Source: CAZFIM01 sp964519615 | Lineage (GTDB): Bacteria > Chloroflexota > Dehalococcoidia > GIF9 > UBA5629 | Assembly: GCA_964519615.1 (NCBI GenBank) | Contig: CAZFIM010000003.1 | Span: 1-64,000 of the forward strand | Direction of reading: 5' to 3' | Length of the DNA stretch: 64,000 nucleotides | In this document: positions 44,094-52,860 of the stretch, one piece after another | Numbering within the stretch: the stretch's first letter is position 1 | How the letters are laid out: the number at the start of each line of letters is the position of its first letter | Program-made: the position numbers and the translations under genes | Notes under the pieces: generated by a model | Databases searched by the model: none | Seen by the model: the letters and a program-made list of their open reading frames with translations, nothing else | What the model was told of the DNA's origin: nothing

Positions 44094-45251
44094 TTAACTC
44101 ATTTTAGTTTCTACCGCTTCCGGCAAAAAACGCCAGAATACCTCATTGGCAAGCAGTCTGCCTGCCCGCGTAAGCTTTATATGACTGCTATCATACTCCA
44201 GCAGGCCACAATCTGCCAGTTCCGCAATCTGCTTGCTAAAGTGAGTCTGTATATCTACGCCAAAACGTGCGGCTACGGAAGCATAATCCACACCGCAGCA
44301 CAATCTCAACCCCAGGATTACCGTTTCCGCCAGCTCCAATTCCGGGCTTATCACCTCATCCATTTCGCCTGCAGCATCTTTGCCGTCTATATATGCGGCC
44401 ATATAAGTATCTATGCTTGCTGTATTAGACAGACGGTGTCCCTCCATGCAGGAGTGAGCTGCAGCTCCCAGACCGATATACGGCAGATTCCGCCAGTAAA
44501 CCAGATTATGGAAACACTCTCTCCCCGGATGTGCCCAGTTGGATATTTCATAATGCCTGTAACCCACCTCTGCCAGCATATCTTCGGCCAGCTCATACTG
44601 ATCTGCGGCGAGATCAGTGTCTATTGGCGGAAGGCAGCGCTCTTCAATCAGTCTCTGCATCGGTGTATCTGACTCCAGAGTAAGGCAGTAAAGCGAAAGA
44701 TGCTCCACATCCTGCTCAATAGCCCGCAAAAGCGTATCCTGCCATTGCTTCCGTTCGCGGCCCGGCAGACCGTAAATAAGGTCGAGACTGATATTCTCAA
44801 ATCCGGCAGCGCGGGCAGCCTTCACAGCCTCTCTCCCCTGTTTTGCATTATGAATACGTCCCAATAAAGCCAGATCCTCATCATTGAAGCTTTGTATACC
44901 CAGGCTAAGGCGATTTACCCCCTGCTCTTTGAGCGCGCACAAATAGGCTTTGTTTACTGTGCCCGGGTTTGCTTCTATCGTTATTTCGATCCCCTCCTCT
45001 ATCTCACATTTCGATTTTGCTGCAGATAGTATGTCCGCCACTTGCTCGGCAGAAAGCAGACTTGGCGTACCGCCGCCGAAATATACACTGGTAATCTTCC
45101 TGCCAGCGGCACGAGCATTTATCTCCTGTTTGACTGCTTCCACATATGAAGGGATATCCGCTTCCCGCCCCTGTTCCGAAACAAAAGAACAATACCCGCA
45201 CTTGCGCCTGCAAAAAGGCACATGTATATATAGAGCATTATTATGGGACAT
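44094..45251 (-). CDS. hemW: HemW-like radical SAM haem chaperone
   Basis: I choose ATG 45251 (MSHNNALYIHVPFC), giving 385 residues; a longer frame starts 19 codons upstream but without support. The radical SAM motif is CRRKCGYC (CX3CX2C). GGGTPSLL, EANPGTVN, RLSLGIQSFND and DLIYGLPG are HemN/HemW signatures. The extra N-terminal Cys of true HemN is absent, which fits HemW (haem insertion) more than coproporphyrinogen dehydrogenase. TACAAT lies 9 nt before the ATG, so the message may be leaderless. Upstream of lepA, a common arrangement. Confidence 0.88.
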   Translation of the reverse strand: MSHNNALYIHVPFCRRKCGYCSFVSEQGREADIPSYVEAVKQEINARAAGRKITSVYFGGGTPSLLSAEQVADILSAAKSKCEIEEGIEITIEANPGTVNKAYLCALKEQGVNRLSLGIQSFNDEDLALLGRIHNAKQGREAVKAARAAGFENISLDLIYGLPGRERKQWQDTLLRAIEQDVEHLSLYCLTLESDTPMQRLIEERCLPPIDTDLAADQYELAEDMLAEVGYRHYEISNWAHPGRECFHNLVYWRNLPYIGLGAAAHSCMEGHRLSNTASIDTYMAAYIDGKDAAGEMDEVISPELELAETVILGLRLCCGVDYASVAARFGVDIQTHFSKQIAELADCGLLEYDSSHIKLTRAGRLLANEVFWRFLPEAVETKMS

Positions 45252-45478
45252 AGTACAATTGTAGCAGATAAAGGAGAAAATGCTCCAATTTGCACATATA
45301 TACCGCAAAATTAGACTTCCAATAGATACTGTCAGGTATTATAATCGTGTATGCTGATATAGTATAATTGCTTGGTGGCATTTAGTTGATTTAATACTTG
45401 CCGCAGGAACGCTATTATTTTTGAAATTAGCTGTGCTGCGTAGTAAACTAAGCAAAACCCTGTTGGGAGGGCCAGTTT

Positions 45479-46327
45479 ATGGAGATTAGGCTCAATACAC
45501 ACGGACCCGATGCACTATCCACAAAAGTCTTTTTCAGTGAGGAAAGCGGATTTGAAGTTGCGTCGGTTATCGTCATGGGCAAGACCGATGCAGTCCTCAT
45601 CGATGCACAGTGGACACTTTCAAATGCCTACCGTGTTGCCGCTGAAATACTGGAAACAGGCAAACACCTGAAAACCATTTATGCTACTCATGCCCATCCT
45701 GATCACTACTTCGGCCTCGGAACTATAGCGGAAATTTTCCCCCAGGCGCGGGTGATAGCCGTCCCCGCAGTAGCTAATTTAATTAACAGCCAGTTTTTCG
45801 GCAAAATAGAACACTGGGAAAAAGTAATAGGACCGACAAACGTTTGCAGAAAAACTGTACCTATTGAGCCTCTTAAAGAGAATTACTTTGAACTGGAAGA
45901 ACACCGCATAGAGATTATGAGCGAAGTAATGGGTGATATGAATTTCAATACGGTGGTATGGATTCCTTCCATTCGAACCATATACGGAAGTGACGTGCTT
46001 TTCAATCAGGCCCATCCTTTTACCTGCGAAGTTACTAAAGAAGAGCGTCTACAGTGGATAAAAGAAATTGAGCGCATCGAGTCAATGAATGCGGAGGTTA
46101 TCATCCCCGGACACCAGAAACCCGGCATGCCTTTCGATACCAGTTCATGCGCGTTTACAAAAGACTATATTATTGCCACCGATGAAGAACTGGACAGGAC
46201 CAACGATGTTGCCGGTTTCTATTATGCAATGGTAAAACGTTTCCCTGAGGCAAATTTATTTATTAGCAATGAAATGAATGCCAATGTCTTTAAAGGAGAC
46301 CTTGACTGGAACTGGCGCGAGTATTAA
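45479..46327 (+). CDS. Metallo-beta-lactamase-fold hydrolase
   Basis: This 282-residue protein has the HxHxDH zinc site, THAHPDH (His71, His73, Asp75, His76), followed by YGSDVLFN and PGHQKPG, which provide further ligands. No signal peptide is present, so it is probably cytosolic, unlike secreted beta-lactamases. Relatives act as glyoxalase-like or lactonase-like enzymes; the substrate is not predictable. GGGAGG lies 11 nt before the ATG. Confidence 0.88.
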   Translation: MEIRLNTHGPDALSTKVFFSEESGFEVASVIVMGKTDAVLIDAQWTLSNAYRVAAEILETGKHLKTIYATHAHPDHYFGLGTIAEIFPQARVIAVPAVANLINSQFFGKIEHWEKVIGPTNVCRKTVPIEPLKENYFELEEHRIEIMSEVMGDMNFNTVVWIPSIRTIYGSDVLFNQAHPFTCEVTKEERLQWIKEIERIESMNAEVIIPGHQKPGMPFDTSSCAFTKDYIIATDEELDRTNDVAGFYYAMVKRFPEANLFISNEMNANVFKGDLDWNWREY

Positions 46328-46455
46328 GTTTTCGCAGGAAAAGCTTTATCGATGCCATCCCTGGGCACGATAAATCGATAAATATTCTCTATTCCCCTTT
46401 CTCTTTCGCTAACAGAAGAAATAGAATACTGAGAATATAAAGGAGAAGGGATTCT

Positions 46456-46684
46456 ATGTCGGCTAACCTGCCTCCAAAATATTTCGAGGCCGAACGGCGG
46501 TATGAGAGAGCCGGAACTGCTGAAGAGAGGCAGCACGGTAAAAGGTGCCGCCGAGGCCGTACATAAAGACTTTGGCCACAAACTGAAATATGCCCTCGTA
46601 TGGGAATCCGGCAAATTCGATGGTCAACGGGTAAGTCAGGATCACATACTCCATGACGACGATATTTTAGAGCTGCATATCTAG
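46456..46684 (+). pseudogene. Collapsed TGS-domain GTPase (Obg/DRG-like) remnant
   Basis: Two fragments in different frames join here. ATG 46456, with AAGGAG upstream, opens MSANLPPKYFEAERRYERA, the N-terminus I recall for DRG-like TGS GTPases. In the +1 frame from about 46502, EPELLKRGSTV ... KYALVWESGKFDGQRV ... DDDILELHI is the C-terminal TGS domain of the same protein. Everything between (G domain and helical part, several hundred residues in intact members) is missing. This looks like an internal deletion plus frameshift. An alternative is a free-standing TGS protein from ATG 46502, but that start lacks a ribosome site. Confidence 0.72.
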
Positions 46685-46697
46685 AGCAGGCGGTCTG

Positions 46698-47648
46698 CTA
46701 TTTGCCTTTTTTCATACGCAGCAGATTCAATGCCAATTCCCCGATATATGCTCCGTTCTCCAGTTTCATACGCCACTGCCAGGGTATGGCCTCAATACCC
46801 AGATACGCACCCGACAAAGCTCCGGTCATAGCCCCTATGGTATCAGTATCGCCCCCCAGGCTGACAGCATAGAGTACCGCATCATGATATGAAAACGGAT
46901 GAGCTAAAAAGGCATAGATTGCAGCAGGAATAGAATTAACTGCTTCTATGCTGTTGCCGAGCCTGTCGATCACCGCTTCTTTATCCGATTGAGGCAGAAG
47001 CACCTTAATATGATTGAGTTTTTCGCTGTAAATATTGCTGTCTGACCATCTCTCAAGAAAGGATAGAAAATCAGAGGAAGAAAAAACTTTACAGGGTGGC
47101 AAACGCACGGCAAATGCCACCGCCAGCGCCTGCAGTGCTGCACCCTCTTTGCCTAGTTCATGACAATGCGTTATGCTGCTGGTTTTACAGGCGATTTCCT
47201 TTGTAAGTACAGGATCATCACCGTACAATACTCCCACAGGAGCTACCCGCATTGCTGAACCATTGCCATATGATCCTCCGGGATATACCATTTCCGAAAC
47301 CGTGTCCCAGGAATAACCCTCCTCCATCAACCGGAATAATTGCGGAGGCCCGGGGCCATATCCGCGCCATGATTCAGAGCGGTAATTGCGCATAAAAGTA
47401 TGCGCCATATGTTCTCCGTCAAAACCGTTTTTTTCAATCAGCGACTCTGCCAGGCCTATCATCATATGGGTATCATCGGTATAGCGCAGCATATCCCGAT
47501 CTTCGATAAAAGTTTCTATTAAATACGGCTCGTATCCGGTACAGCCCTCGAACCCTGCACCCACTGCGTCGCCCGCTGCCGTACCAATCAAGGCGCCCAG
47601 AAATTTTTTTGTTTGTGCATCATCAGCCATCTTTAATCCATTCAACAT
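46698..47648 (-). CDS. ADP-ribosylglycohydrolase-family protein
   Basis: The 316-residue protein has DraG/ARH family motifs: GTAAGDAVGAGFEG near residue 22, RYTDDTHM (metal-binding Asp-Asp), GGSYGNGSAMRVAP, and the C-terminal SLGGDTDTIGAM that completes the two-metal site. Such enzymes remove ADP-ribose from proteins or small molecules. The target is unknown; no ADP-ribosyltransferase is seen in the window. It converges with the GTPase relic, 13 bp apart. Confidence 0.92.
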   Translation of the reverse strand: MLNGLKMADDAQTKKFLGALIGTAAGDAVGAGFEGCTGYEPYLIETFIEDRDMLRYTDDTHMMIGLAESLIEKNGFDGEHMAHTFMRNYRSESWRGYGPGPPQLFRLMEEGYSWDTVSEMVYPGGSYGNGSAMRVAPVGVLYGDDPVLTKEIACKTSSITHCHELGKEGAALQALAVAFAVRLPPCKVFSSSDFLSFLERWSDSNIYSEKLNHIKVLLPQSDKEAVIDRLGNSIEAVNSIPAAIYAFLAHPFSYHDAVLYAVSLGGDTDTIGAMTGALSGAYLGIEAIPWQWRMKLENGAYIGELALNLLRMKKGK

Positions 47649-47694
47649 TACTCTACGTTCTTATTATATACTTGCAGTTAACAGGTATACAGAG

Positions 47695-48555
47695 ATGAAG
47701 AAAGATAGTGCGGCTGCAATCGAGCAAATACGAGAAGATAGATTACACGGGGCAGGATGGTTGTCCCGGCGGGCAATCAACGTAATGGCAGATGTGGCAG
47801 TATATAGCCGTATAGAGAACACAAGCGATCTGGTGGCTCATCTTCTCCAAACTGCCCTGCAATTAAAAAAAGCCAGGCCGGATATGGTCTCTATTAACAA
47901 TTATATATCGCTATTTGAAAACCAGCTTAAACACTTAAGTCCGCAGGAACATACAACTGAGTCTCTTAAGGAATACTGTGTTAAAACAGCGCGTAAAATA
48001 GTGAACCGCTCTCATACATCCACCCGCAAAGCAGCCGCATCGGCTGCAAGTTTGATTGATAATTGCAGTACTATTATGACCTGCAGCTACAGTTCAACTT
48101 TATGTAAATCTCTTTACAGAGCACATAAAAGGGGGAAAGTATTCAGAGTGATTGTTGCTGAATCATTGTGCGGCAGGCAAGCATACGGCCGAATTGCAGC
48201 TTCACAGCTAAAACAGTGCAACATTCCCACAAAAGTAATAAACGATAATGAGATATTACGTTATATAGTAAGAACAACGCTCGCTGTGATCGGTGCGGAC
48301 TGCATATACGGAGACGGATCTGCAATCAATGGCACCCCAAGCTATGCCCTGGCGGATGCCGCGTATATGAAAGGAATACCGCTCTATATAATATGCGAGA
48401 CAGCAAAATTCAGCCCGCACACAGCAGAAGGCAGGATAAAGAGTATTGAAACCGGATTTGATTATGTACCTGCCGGCCTTATAGGGAAAATAATAACAGA
48501 GAAAGCGGTCCTTCATCCCCGGGATATCAATTATTTTAACAGCCTCCGGGGGTAA
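47695..48555 (+). CDS. eIF2B-alpha-like / ribose-1,5-bisphosphate isomerase-like protein
   Basis: The 286-residue protein belongs to the eIF2B alpha/beta/delta - MtnA superfamily. An N-terminal helical part (about 1-120) precedes a Rossmann core with TCSYSSTL, IVAESLCGRQAYG (substrate-binding region) and a C-terminal GADCIYGDGSAINGTPSYALA. Bacterial members are probably sugar-phosphate isomerases acting on ribose-phosphates or their relatives rather than translation factors. It lacks enough identity to MtnA for a firm methionine-salvage call. A nucleotidyltransferase gene follows by 44 bp. Confidence 0.8.
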   Translation: MKKDSAAAIEQIREDRLHGAGWLSRRAINVMADVAVYSRIENTSDLVAHLLQTALQLKKARPDMVSINNYISLFENQLKHLSPQEHTTESLKEYCVKTARKIVNRSHTSTRKAAASAASLIDNCSTIMTCSYSSTLCKSLYRAHKRGKVFRVIVAESLCGRQAYGRIAASQLKQCNIPTKVINDNEILRYIVRTTLAVIGADCIYGDGSAINGTPSYALADAAYMKGIPLYIICETAKFSPHTAEGRIKSIETGFDYVPAGLIGKIITEKAVLHPRDINYFNSLRG

Positions 48556-48599
48556 TTGCCGGTCTTATCGAAAACGGTTACAATAACTGAAACGCGAAA

Positions 48600-49673
48600 A
48601 TGCTTGATAATCATATACGTAAAGCTATTATACTGGTGGGAGGCGCGGGCACCAGACTCCGCCCGCTCACCTATGCAACCCCTAAGGCTATGCTGCCGGT
48701 CCTTAACATACCCTTTATTGAACGTATGATCTCTTATCTGAGAAATTATTACATAACTGAAATAGTACTGGCCATGGGTTATAGACCGGATTCTATCAGC
48801 GGTTATTTCAGTTCACACACCATACGAGATATCACGCTTCATTATTGTGTAGAAGAAATTGCATTGGGTACGGCGGGCGCAGTAAGAAATGCTTCACATT
48901 TTTTCACTGCAGGGGAATCATTTTTTGTCTTTAACGGCGATATATTCACAGACCTCAATCTCCATACCATGTTGAAGTTTCACCAGAATATTCACGCAGG
49001 AGTTACCATTGCCTTAACACCTGTCGATGATCCCTCTCAATTCGGTGTGGTAGAGCGTAACAGCGCACAGAGAATCATCCGTTTTACAGAGAAACCTCAG
49101 GGAAAAGACGTAACCGGTAATTATATAAATGCCGGTACGTATATCATGAATACCGGCATATTCGATCATATTCCGGAAAATAAATTCTGTATGTTCGAAA
49201 AGGATGTTTTCCCTCACCTCATTGAAATGGGCGAACGGTTGTTTGGCTATAGCAGTGATGCCTACTGGATAGATATGGGTACGCCGCAGAAATATATGCA
49301 GCTTAACCGTGACCTGCTCTATGGAAAAAGTAGAGGGGTACAACCTCCTCTAGACGGACTTATTGTTGGAGGAAAAACAATAATTCATCCGGAGGCCCAT
49401 ATAGAAGGACCGGTTATTATCGGGGACGACTGCACCATAGGTAAAGGTTCTGTAGTTAAAGGCCCCTCGGTTATAGGTGACGGATGCAGTATCTCGGATT
49501 ATGCCTTTATCAATAGTTCGATTATAATGAGTAGAACATCGATGGAAGAAAATGTTAAAGTAATTAACAGTATTTTATCGAGCGGACTGACAATAACGAA
49601 TGGCAAAACCGTTGAAAACAGCATAATAGCTTGTGAACCTGTCGCCGGTCAAACGGTTACATCTCAGCTTTAA
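48600..49673 (+). CDS. NDP-sugar pyrophosphorylase (GCD1/ManC-like)
   Basis: The 357-residue nucleotidyltransferase has the N-terminal GGAGTRLRPLTYATPKAMLP signature (residues about 14-33), VFNGDIF (metal and sugar binding), EKP and the YWIDMGTP motif, followed by left-handed beta-helix hexapeptides (IIHPEAHIEGPVIIGDDCTI, and on). It makes NDP-mannose or NDP-glucose from sugar-1-phosphate and NTP. The NDP-glucose product could feed otsA/treT 3-7 kb away, but the specificity is not read from sequence. It is followed by trxA at 19 bp. Confidence 0.92.
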   Translation: MLDNHIRKAIILVGGAGTRLRPLTYATPKAMLPVLNIPFIERMISYLRNYYITEIVLAMGYRPDSISGYFSSHTIRDITLHYCVEEIALGTAGAVRNASHFFTAGESFFVFNGDIFTDLNLHTMLKFHQNIHAGVTIALTPVDDPSQFGVVERNSAQRIIRFTEKPQGKDVTGNYINAGTYIMNTGIFDHIPENKFCMFEKDVFPHLIEMGERLFGYSSDAYWIDMGTPQKYMQLNRDLLYGKSRGVQPPLDGLIVGGKTIIHPEAHIEGPVIIGDDCTIGKGSVVKGPSVIGDGCSISDYAFINSSIIMSRTSMEENVKVINSILSSGLTITNGKTVENSIIACEPVAGQTVTSQL

Positions 49674-49692
49674 TCAATACAGGAGGAAAATA

Positions 49693-50025
49693 ATGTCTGA
49701 AAACGTAAAACAAGTAAATCAGGATAGTTTCCAGGAAAGCGTCATCGATGCTAAAAAACCTGTCCTTGTCGATTTCTGGGCGCCATGGTGCGGCCCATGC
49801 AAAGCAGTGGGACCTGTAGTTGATGAGCTTGCCGCTGAATATAAAGATAAAGCTGGTTTCGCCAAGGTAAACGTTGACGAAGCGCCGCTGCTGGCCTCCA
49901 GCTACGGCGTTATGAGCATTCCAACGCTGATCGTATTCTCAAACGGGAAACCGGCCCAACAGGTAATAGGTTATCAATCTAAAGAAAGCCTGAAGAAACT
50001 GCTCGATTCAGTTATTTCACAATAA
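49693..50025 (+). CDS. trxA: Thioredoxin
   Basis: This 110-residue protein begins at ATG 49693 with AGGAGG 7 nt upstream. The active site is WCGPC in VDFWAPWCGPCKAVGP, cis-Pro is in SIPTLIVF, and the length matches bacterial TrxA. A cytosolic dithiol reductase. It heads a thiol-redox operon with ccdA (7 bp away) and tlpA, and probably supplies reducing power to CcdA across the membrane. Confidence 0.95.
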   Translation: MSENVKQVNQDSFQESVIDAKKPVLVDFWAPWCGPCKAVGPVVDELAAEYKDKAGFAKVNVDEAPLLASSYGVMSIPTLIVFSNGKPAQQVIGYQSKESLKKLLDSVISQ

Positions 50026-50032
50026 TATTAGT

Positions 50033-50737
50033 ATGGAGCAAGCAACACAAATACCGCTTATCGTAGCATTCAGTGCGGGGCTGTTATCTTTTTTCTCGCC
50101 ATGCGTACTGCCTCTGGTCCCTGCATATATTGCCAACCTGGCAGGGTCAACCGCAATTGATACAAAAGCGAGAAAAAGTTATCTTCCCACTTTACTGCAT
50201 AGTATCTTTTTCGTCGTTGGTTTTGCCATCATTTTCGTAGCACTGGGAGCCTCAGCCGGTCTGATCGGCAACGTGATAAACGCCTACACCAACCTTCTCA
50301 GACAAATAGCCGGCGCCCTTATCACGCTTTTCGGGATTTTCCTGATAGCAGCCTATAAATTGCCCTGGCTCAACTATGAAAAACGGCTTCACGTCAACAC
50401 AGCCCGAAACCCGAGCTATCTGAGATCGGTTGTAATTGGCGCTCTTTTCTCCGTAGGCTGGACGCCATGCGTCGGTCCTATACTGGGAGCAATTCTCATG
50501 TATGCCGGCATGTCCCAGACCGTTGGCTCAGGCGCGTTGCTTCTTCTGGTGTATTCCCTGGGCATGGGTATTCCCTTTATTGTCATCGGTCTTGCATGGG
50601 GATTCATAGCACCGCTGTGGAAAGGTCTCAATAGACATCTGGGAATAATTTCCATTGTCAGCGGAGTTCTGCTTATTATTATAGGCATACTCATATTTAC
50701 CGGGCAGTTGTCCATTCTGGGACAATTTGCCAGTTAG
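50033..50737 (+). CDS. ccdA: CcdA-type thiol:disulfide transmembrane transporter
   Basis: The 234-residue protein has six transmembrane helices. The two redox cysteines are in FFSPCVLPL (TM1) and GWTPCVGP (TM4), both followed by Pro as in CcdA/DsbD. It carries electrons from cytosolic thioredoxin to the TlpA partner outside the membrane. It lies between trxA and tlpA. ATG 50033 fits; the Shine-Dalgarno is weak. Confidence 0.94.
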   Translation: MEQATQIPLIVAFSAGLLSFFSPCVLPLVPAYIANLAGSTAIDTKARKSYLPTLLHSIFFVVGFAIIFVALGASAGLIGNVINAYTNLLRQIAGALITLFGIFLIAAYKLPWLNYEKRLHVNTARNPSYLRSVVIGALFSVGWTPCVGPILGAILMYAGMSQTVGSGALLLLVYSLGMGIPFIVIGLAWGFIAPLWKGLNRHLGIISIVSGVLLIIIGILIFTGQLSILGQFAS

Positions 50738-50772
50738 TTTAAAGAAGATAAACGAAAGGAGTATTTTCTACC

Positions 50773-51270
50773 ATGAAACTGAAGACGGTAGTTCTTGTAC
50801 TTTTTATCCTGAGTGCTATTCTCTTTGTTGTTAGTTGTGCTCCGGCCTGTCCCGATATCGGCGATAAGGCAAAGGATTTTACTCTTAAAACGCCCGGCGG
50901 CGGTGAAGCGAGTCTAAGCGATTATAAAGGAAAGCTGGTAATGGTCAATTTCTGGTCCACACGCTGCGGACCCTGTGTATCGGAGATGCCCCACCTGCAG
51001 GATATCTATAATGAATGGACCCCTCAAAAGCTGGCGATCCTTGCGATAAACGTGGGTGATAGCGCATCTACAGCTAAACAGTTTATCGACCAAACCGGTA
51101 TTACCTTTGATGTCTTGCTTGATCCTCAGTCAAACGTACCCCAGCAATACTGCCTTCAACCGGTAATACCGATTACTCTTTTCATAGACAGAGAAGGTAT
51201 ATTACGAAAAACCCAGATAGGCGCTTTTCGCAGCCCCGATGAAATCAACAATATATTAGAAGATATCTAA
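50773..51270 (+). CDS. TlpA/ResA-type thiol-disulfide lipoprotein
   Basis: The 165-residue protein has a signal peptide ending in FVVSC, a lipobox, then a TlpA/AhpC-like thioredoxin fold. The redox site is RCGPC in VNFWSTRCGPCVSEMPHL (about residues 60-77), followed by an insertion and cis-Pro in VIPITLF. It reduces disulfides on extracytoplasmic substrates such as cytochrome c haem ligands. AAAGGAG precedes the ATG. The trxA-ccdA-tlpA order makes a full reduction line; no c-type cytochrome gene is seen nearby. Confidence 0.92.
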   Translation: MKLKTVVLVLFILSAILFVVSCAPACPDIGDKAKDFTLKTPGGGEASLSDYKGKLVMVNFWSTRCGPCVSEMPHLQDIYNEWTPQKLAILAINVGDSASTAKQFIDQTGITFDVLLDPQSNVPQQYCLQPVIPITLFIDREGILRKTQIGAFRSPDEINNILEDI

Positions 51271-51603
51271 AACCACATCCTCCTGACAACGTGTTTATGC
51301 CAGGAAGTAGATGAAATAATGCTCTTTTCATCTCTGCTATTCGGTGTAATTAAGAGAGCATACTCCATACTGTTGTTAAATCTGAAGGTAAAATAGCAAT
51401 AACAAGCGTAATATCCTGTTATTGAACTGGCTGAAGCTAATCATAAAAAACGGTGAGAAATAATTACATGTTTACAAGTGCCGGCGTAGCAACGCGGACA
51501 ACTGAAAAGGTGTAAGGTTGCTGTGACTCTATTTCATCAGCGGAGAAAAGTACTATAAAAAAGGGCATCGGAAAGTCATACTGTTTTCCGTTTATGATTA
51601 ATA
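51271..51603. other. Intergenic region between convergent tlpA and treT (333 bp)
   Basis: The treT side has a hairpin (CGGAAA 51569-51574 with TTTCCG 51585-51590) read on the minus strand before a 6-base T-run (complement of 51557-51562), a weak terminator 13 bp past the treT stop. GATGAAA and TTTCATC near 51313-51332 make another weak hairpin. No gene was seen. Confidence 0.4.
51557..51590 (-). terminator. Weak terminator of the trehalose operon
   Basis: Minus strand: CGGAAA, 10-nt loop, TTTCCG, then ATGCCC and a run of six T. The stem is only six pairs and the T-run is offset by 6 nt, so it is a weak candidate. Confidence 0.4.
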
Positions 51604-52851
51604 TTAAAGCTGGATGATATCTTCTTGATGGTCCAGCGCTATTAGCACAAGCAAATAGTTCCTCAGATAAGTGGTGACCAGGAAATTCTGCTTTACATGT
51701 TCTCTACCGTTTTTCCCGAGCCATTGCGCATATTCACGGTTCAACAGCAACTGCCGCAGATCATAGGCAGCACCCTCAACAGAGTAGCACAGCAGCCCTG
51801 TGAGCTTGTTTTTTACCTGAAGAGGAATACCCCCCACAGCAGAGGCAACAACAGGCTTTGCCTTCCACAACGCTTCGCTGATAGTGAGACCGAACCCTTC
51901 TTTCAACGATTTCTGAATTATTACAGTCGCCGCACTCTGAAGAGCGTTTATCTCTAGATCGCTTTCAGGAGGAATCAGCAAGATATGAATATCCTTCTCT
52001 CCTTCCGCCTTTTCCTGCACTTCATTTAATACGACGCTCGATTCGGGATCATCGTCAGCCGTACCGCCGGCCAGGACGAGCTGGCAATCGACATGCTTGC
52101 GGACTATCTTAAATGCTTCCATGACTCCCAGAGGATCCTTCAAGCGGTCGAACCGCGAGACCTGCAATACCATGGGTTTTCCTGAGGTCAGACCGTATTT
52201 TTTTAATACTGAAGCGATAGCCCCCTCGCTGAGCTCGCGATTTTTATCGCTCAAGGGGTCGATTGCCGGAGTAATCATGAACTGGCGTATAGGCAGGCTT
52301 TGAGCAAAATTAGGCGCAGAAAAAATCGCTGCATCGTAATCTACCACATAGTCATGCATAAATCCCCACACTTTTTTCTGCGGTCGTGACACATCGATAT
52401 GGCAGCGCCATACCCACTTTTTCCCTATCTCCCTCTTTTTTGCTATCAATCCCGCCGGCTGCGGATCATGGATATAAAAGATATCTCCATAATACTGCAT
52501 CTCTTCAAGGTTTTGCTTTGTTACCTCCCTGAAAATCTCAATCTCGGATTCAGACAGAGGTTCTCCATTGCCGTGTAACGCATTATGAATTTTCTTGGTT
52601 ACATCGAAGAAACGGCTATCGCCGCGAATGATGTCCCATCTGGCATCGACTCCGAGCTGGTTCAGCAGCGGTATATTACGTTCAAGCATCTCTGCAACGC
52701 CGCCGCCCACAAAAGTAGAGTTGATATTCTGAACAACTTTGCCTGACAGTACCTCTGCAAGTATCCGCAGTTCATCCAGAACACTTCTGCCTACTACGGT
52801 TTCGTAGTCACGCAGCCTGCCCCTTATCGGTATACGCATCTCTTCCGGCAC
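51604..52851 (-). CDS. treT: Trehalose synthase (TreT-type, GT4)
   Basis: The 415-residue glycosyltransferase starts at GTG 52851 (in-frame ATG at 52839 also possible). It has two Rossmann halves: STFVGGGVAEML, then WRCHIDVS and APNFAQSLPI with a GT-B C-terminal half (VSRFDRLKDPLGVMEAF, LAGGTADDDP, KSLKEGFGLTISEALWKAKPVVAS). These are the signatures of TreT/trehalose-phosphorylase-like GT4 enzymes, which join NDP-glucose and glucose to trehalose in one step. It is last in the operon, 9 bp after the channel gene. With otsA/otsB present, the cell would have two trehalose pathways. Confidence 0.87.
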   Translation of the reverse strand: MPEEMRIPIRGRLRDYETVVGRSVLDELRILAEVLSGKVVQNINSTFVGGGVAEMLERNIPLLNQLGVDARWDIIRGDSRFFDVTKKIHNALHGNGEPLSESEIEIFREVTKQNLEEMQYYGDIFYIHDPQPAGLIAKKREIGKKWVWRCHIDVSRPQKKVWGFMHDYVVDYDAAIFSAPNFAQSLPIRQFMITPAIDPLSDKNRELSEGAIASVLKKYGLTSGKPMVLQVSRFDRLKDPLGVMEAFKIVRKHVDCQLVLAGGTADDDPESSVVLNEVQEKAEGEKDIHILLIPPESDLEINALQSAATVIIQKSLKEGFGLTISEALWKAKPVVASAVGGIPLQVKNKLTGLLCYSVEGAAYDLRQLLLNREYAQWLGKNGREHVKQNFLVTTYLRNYLLVLIALDHQEDIIQL

Positions 52852-52860
52852 TTCGCTTAC

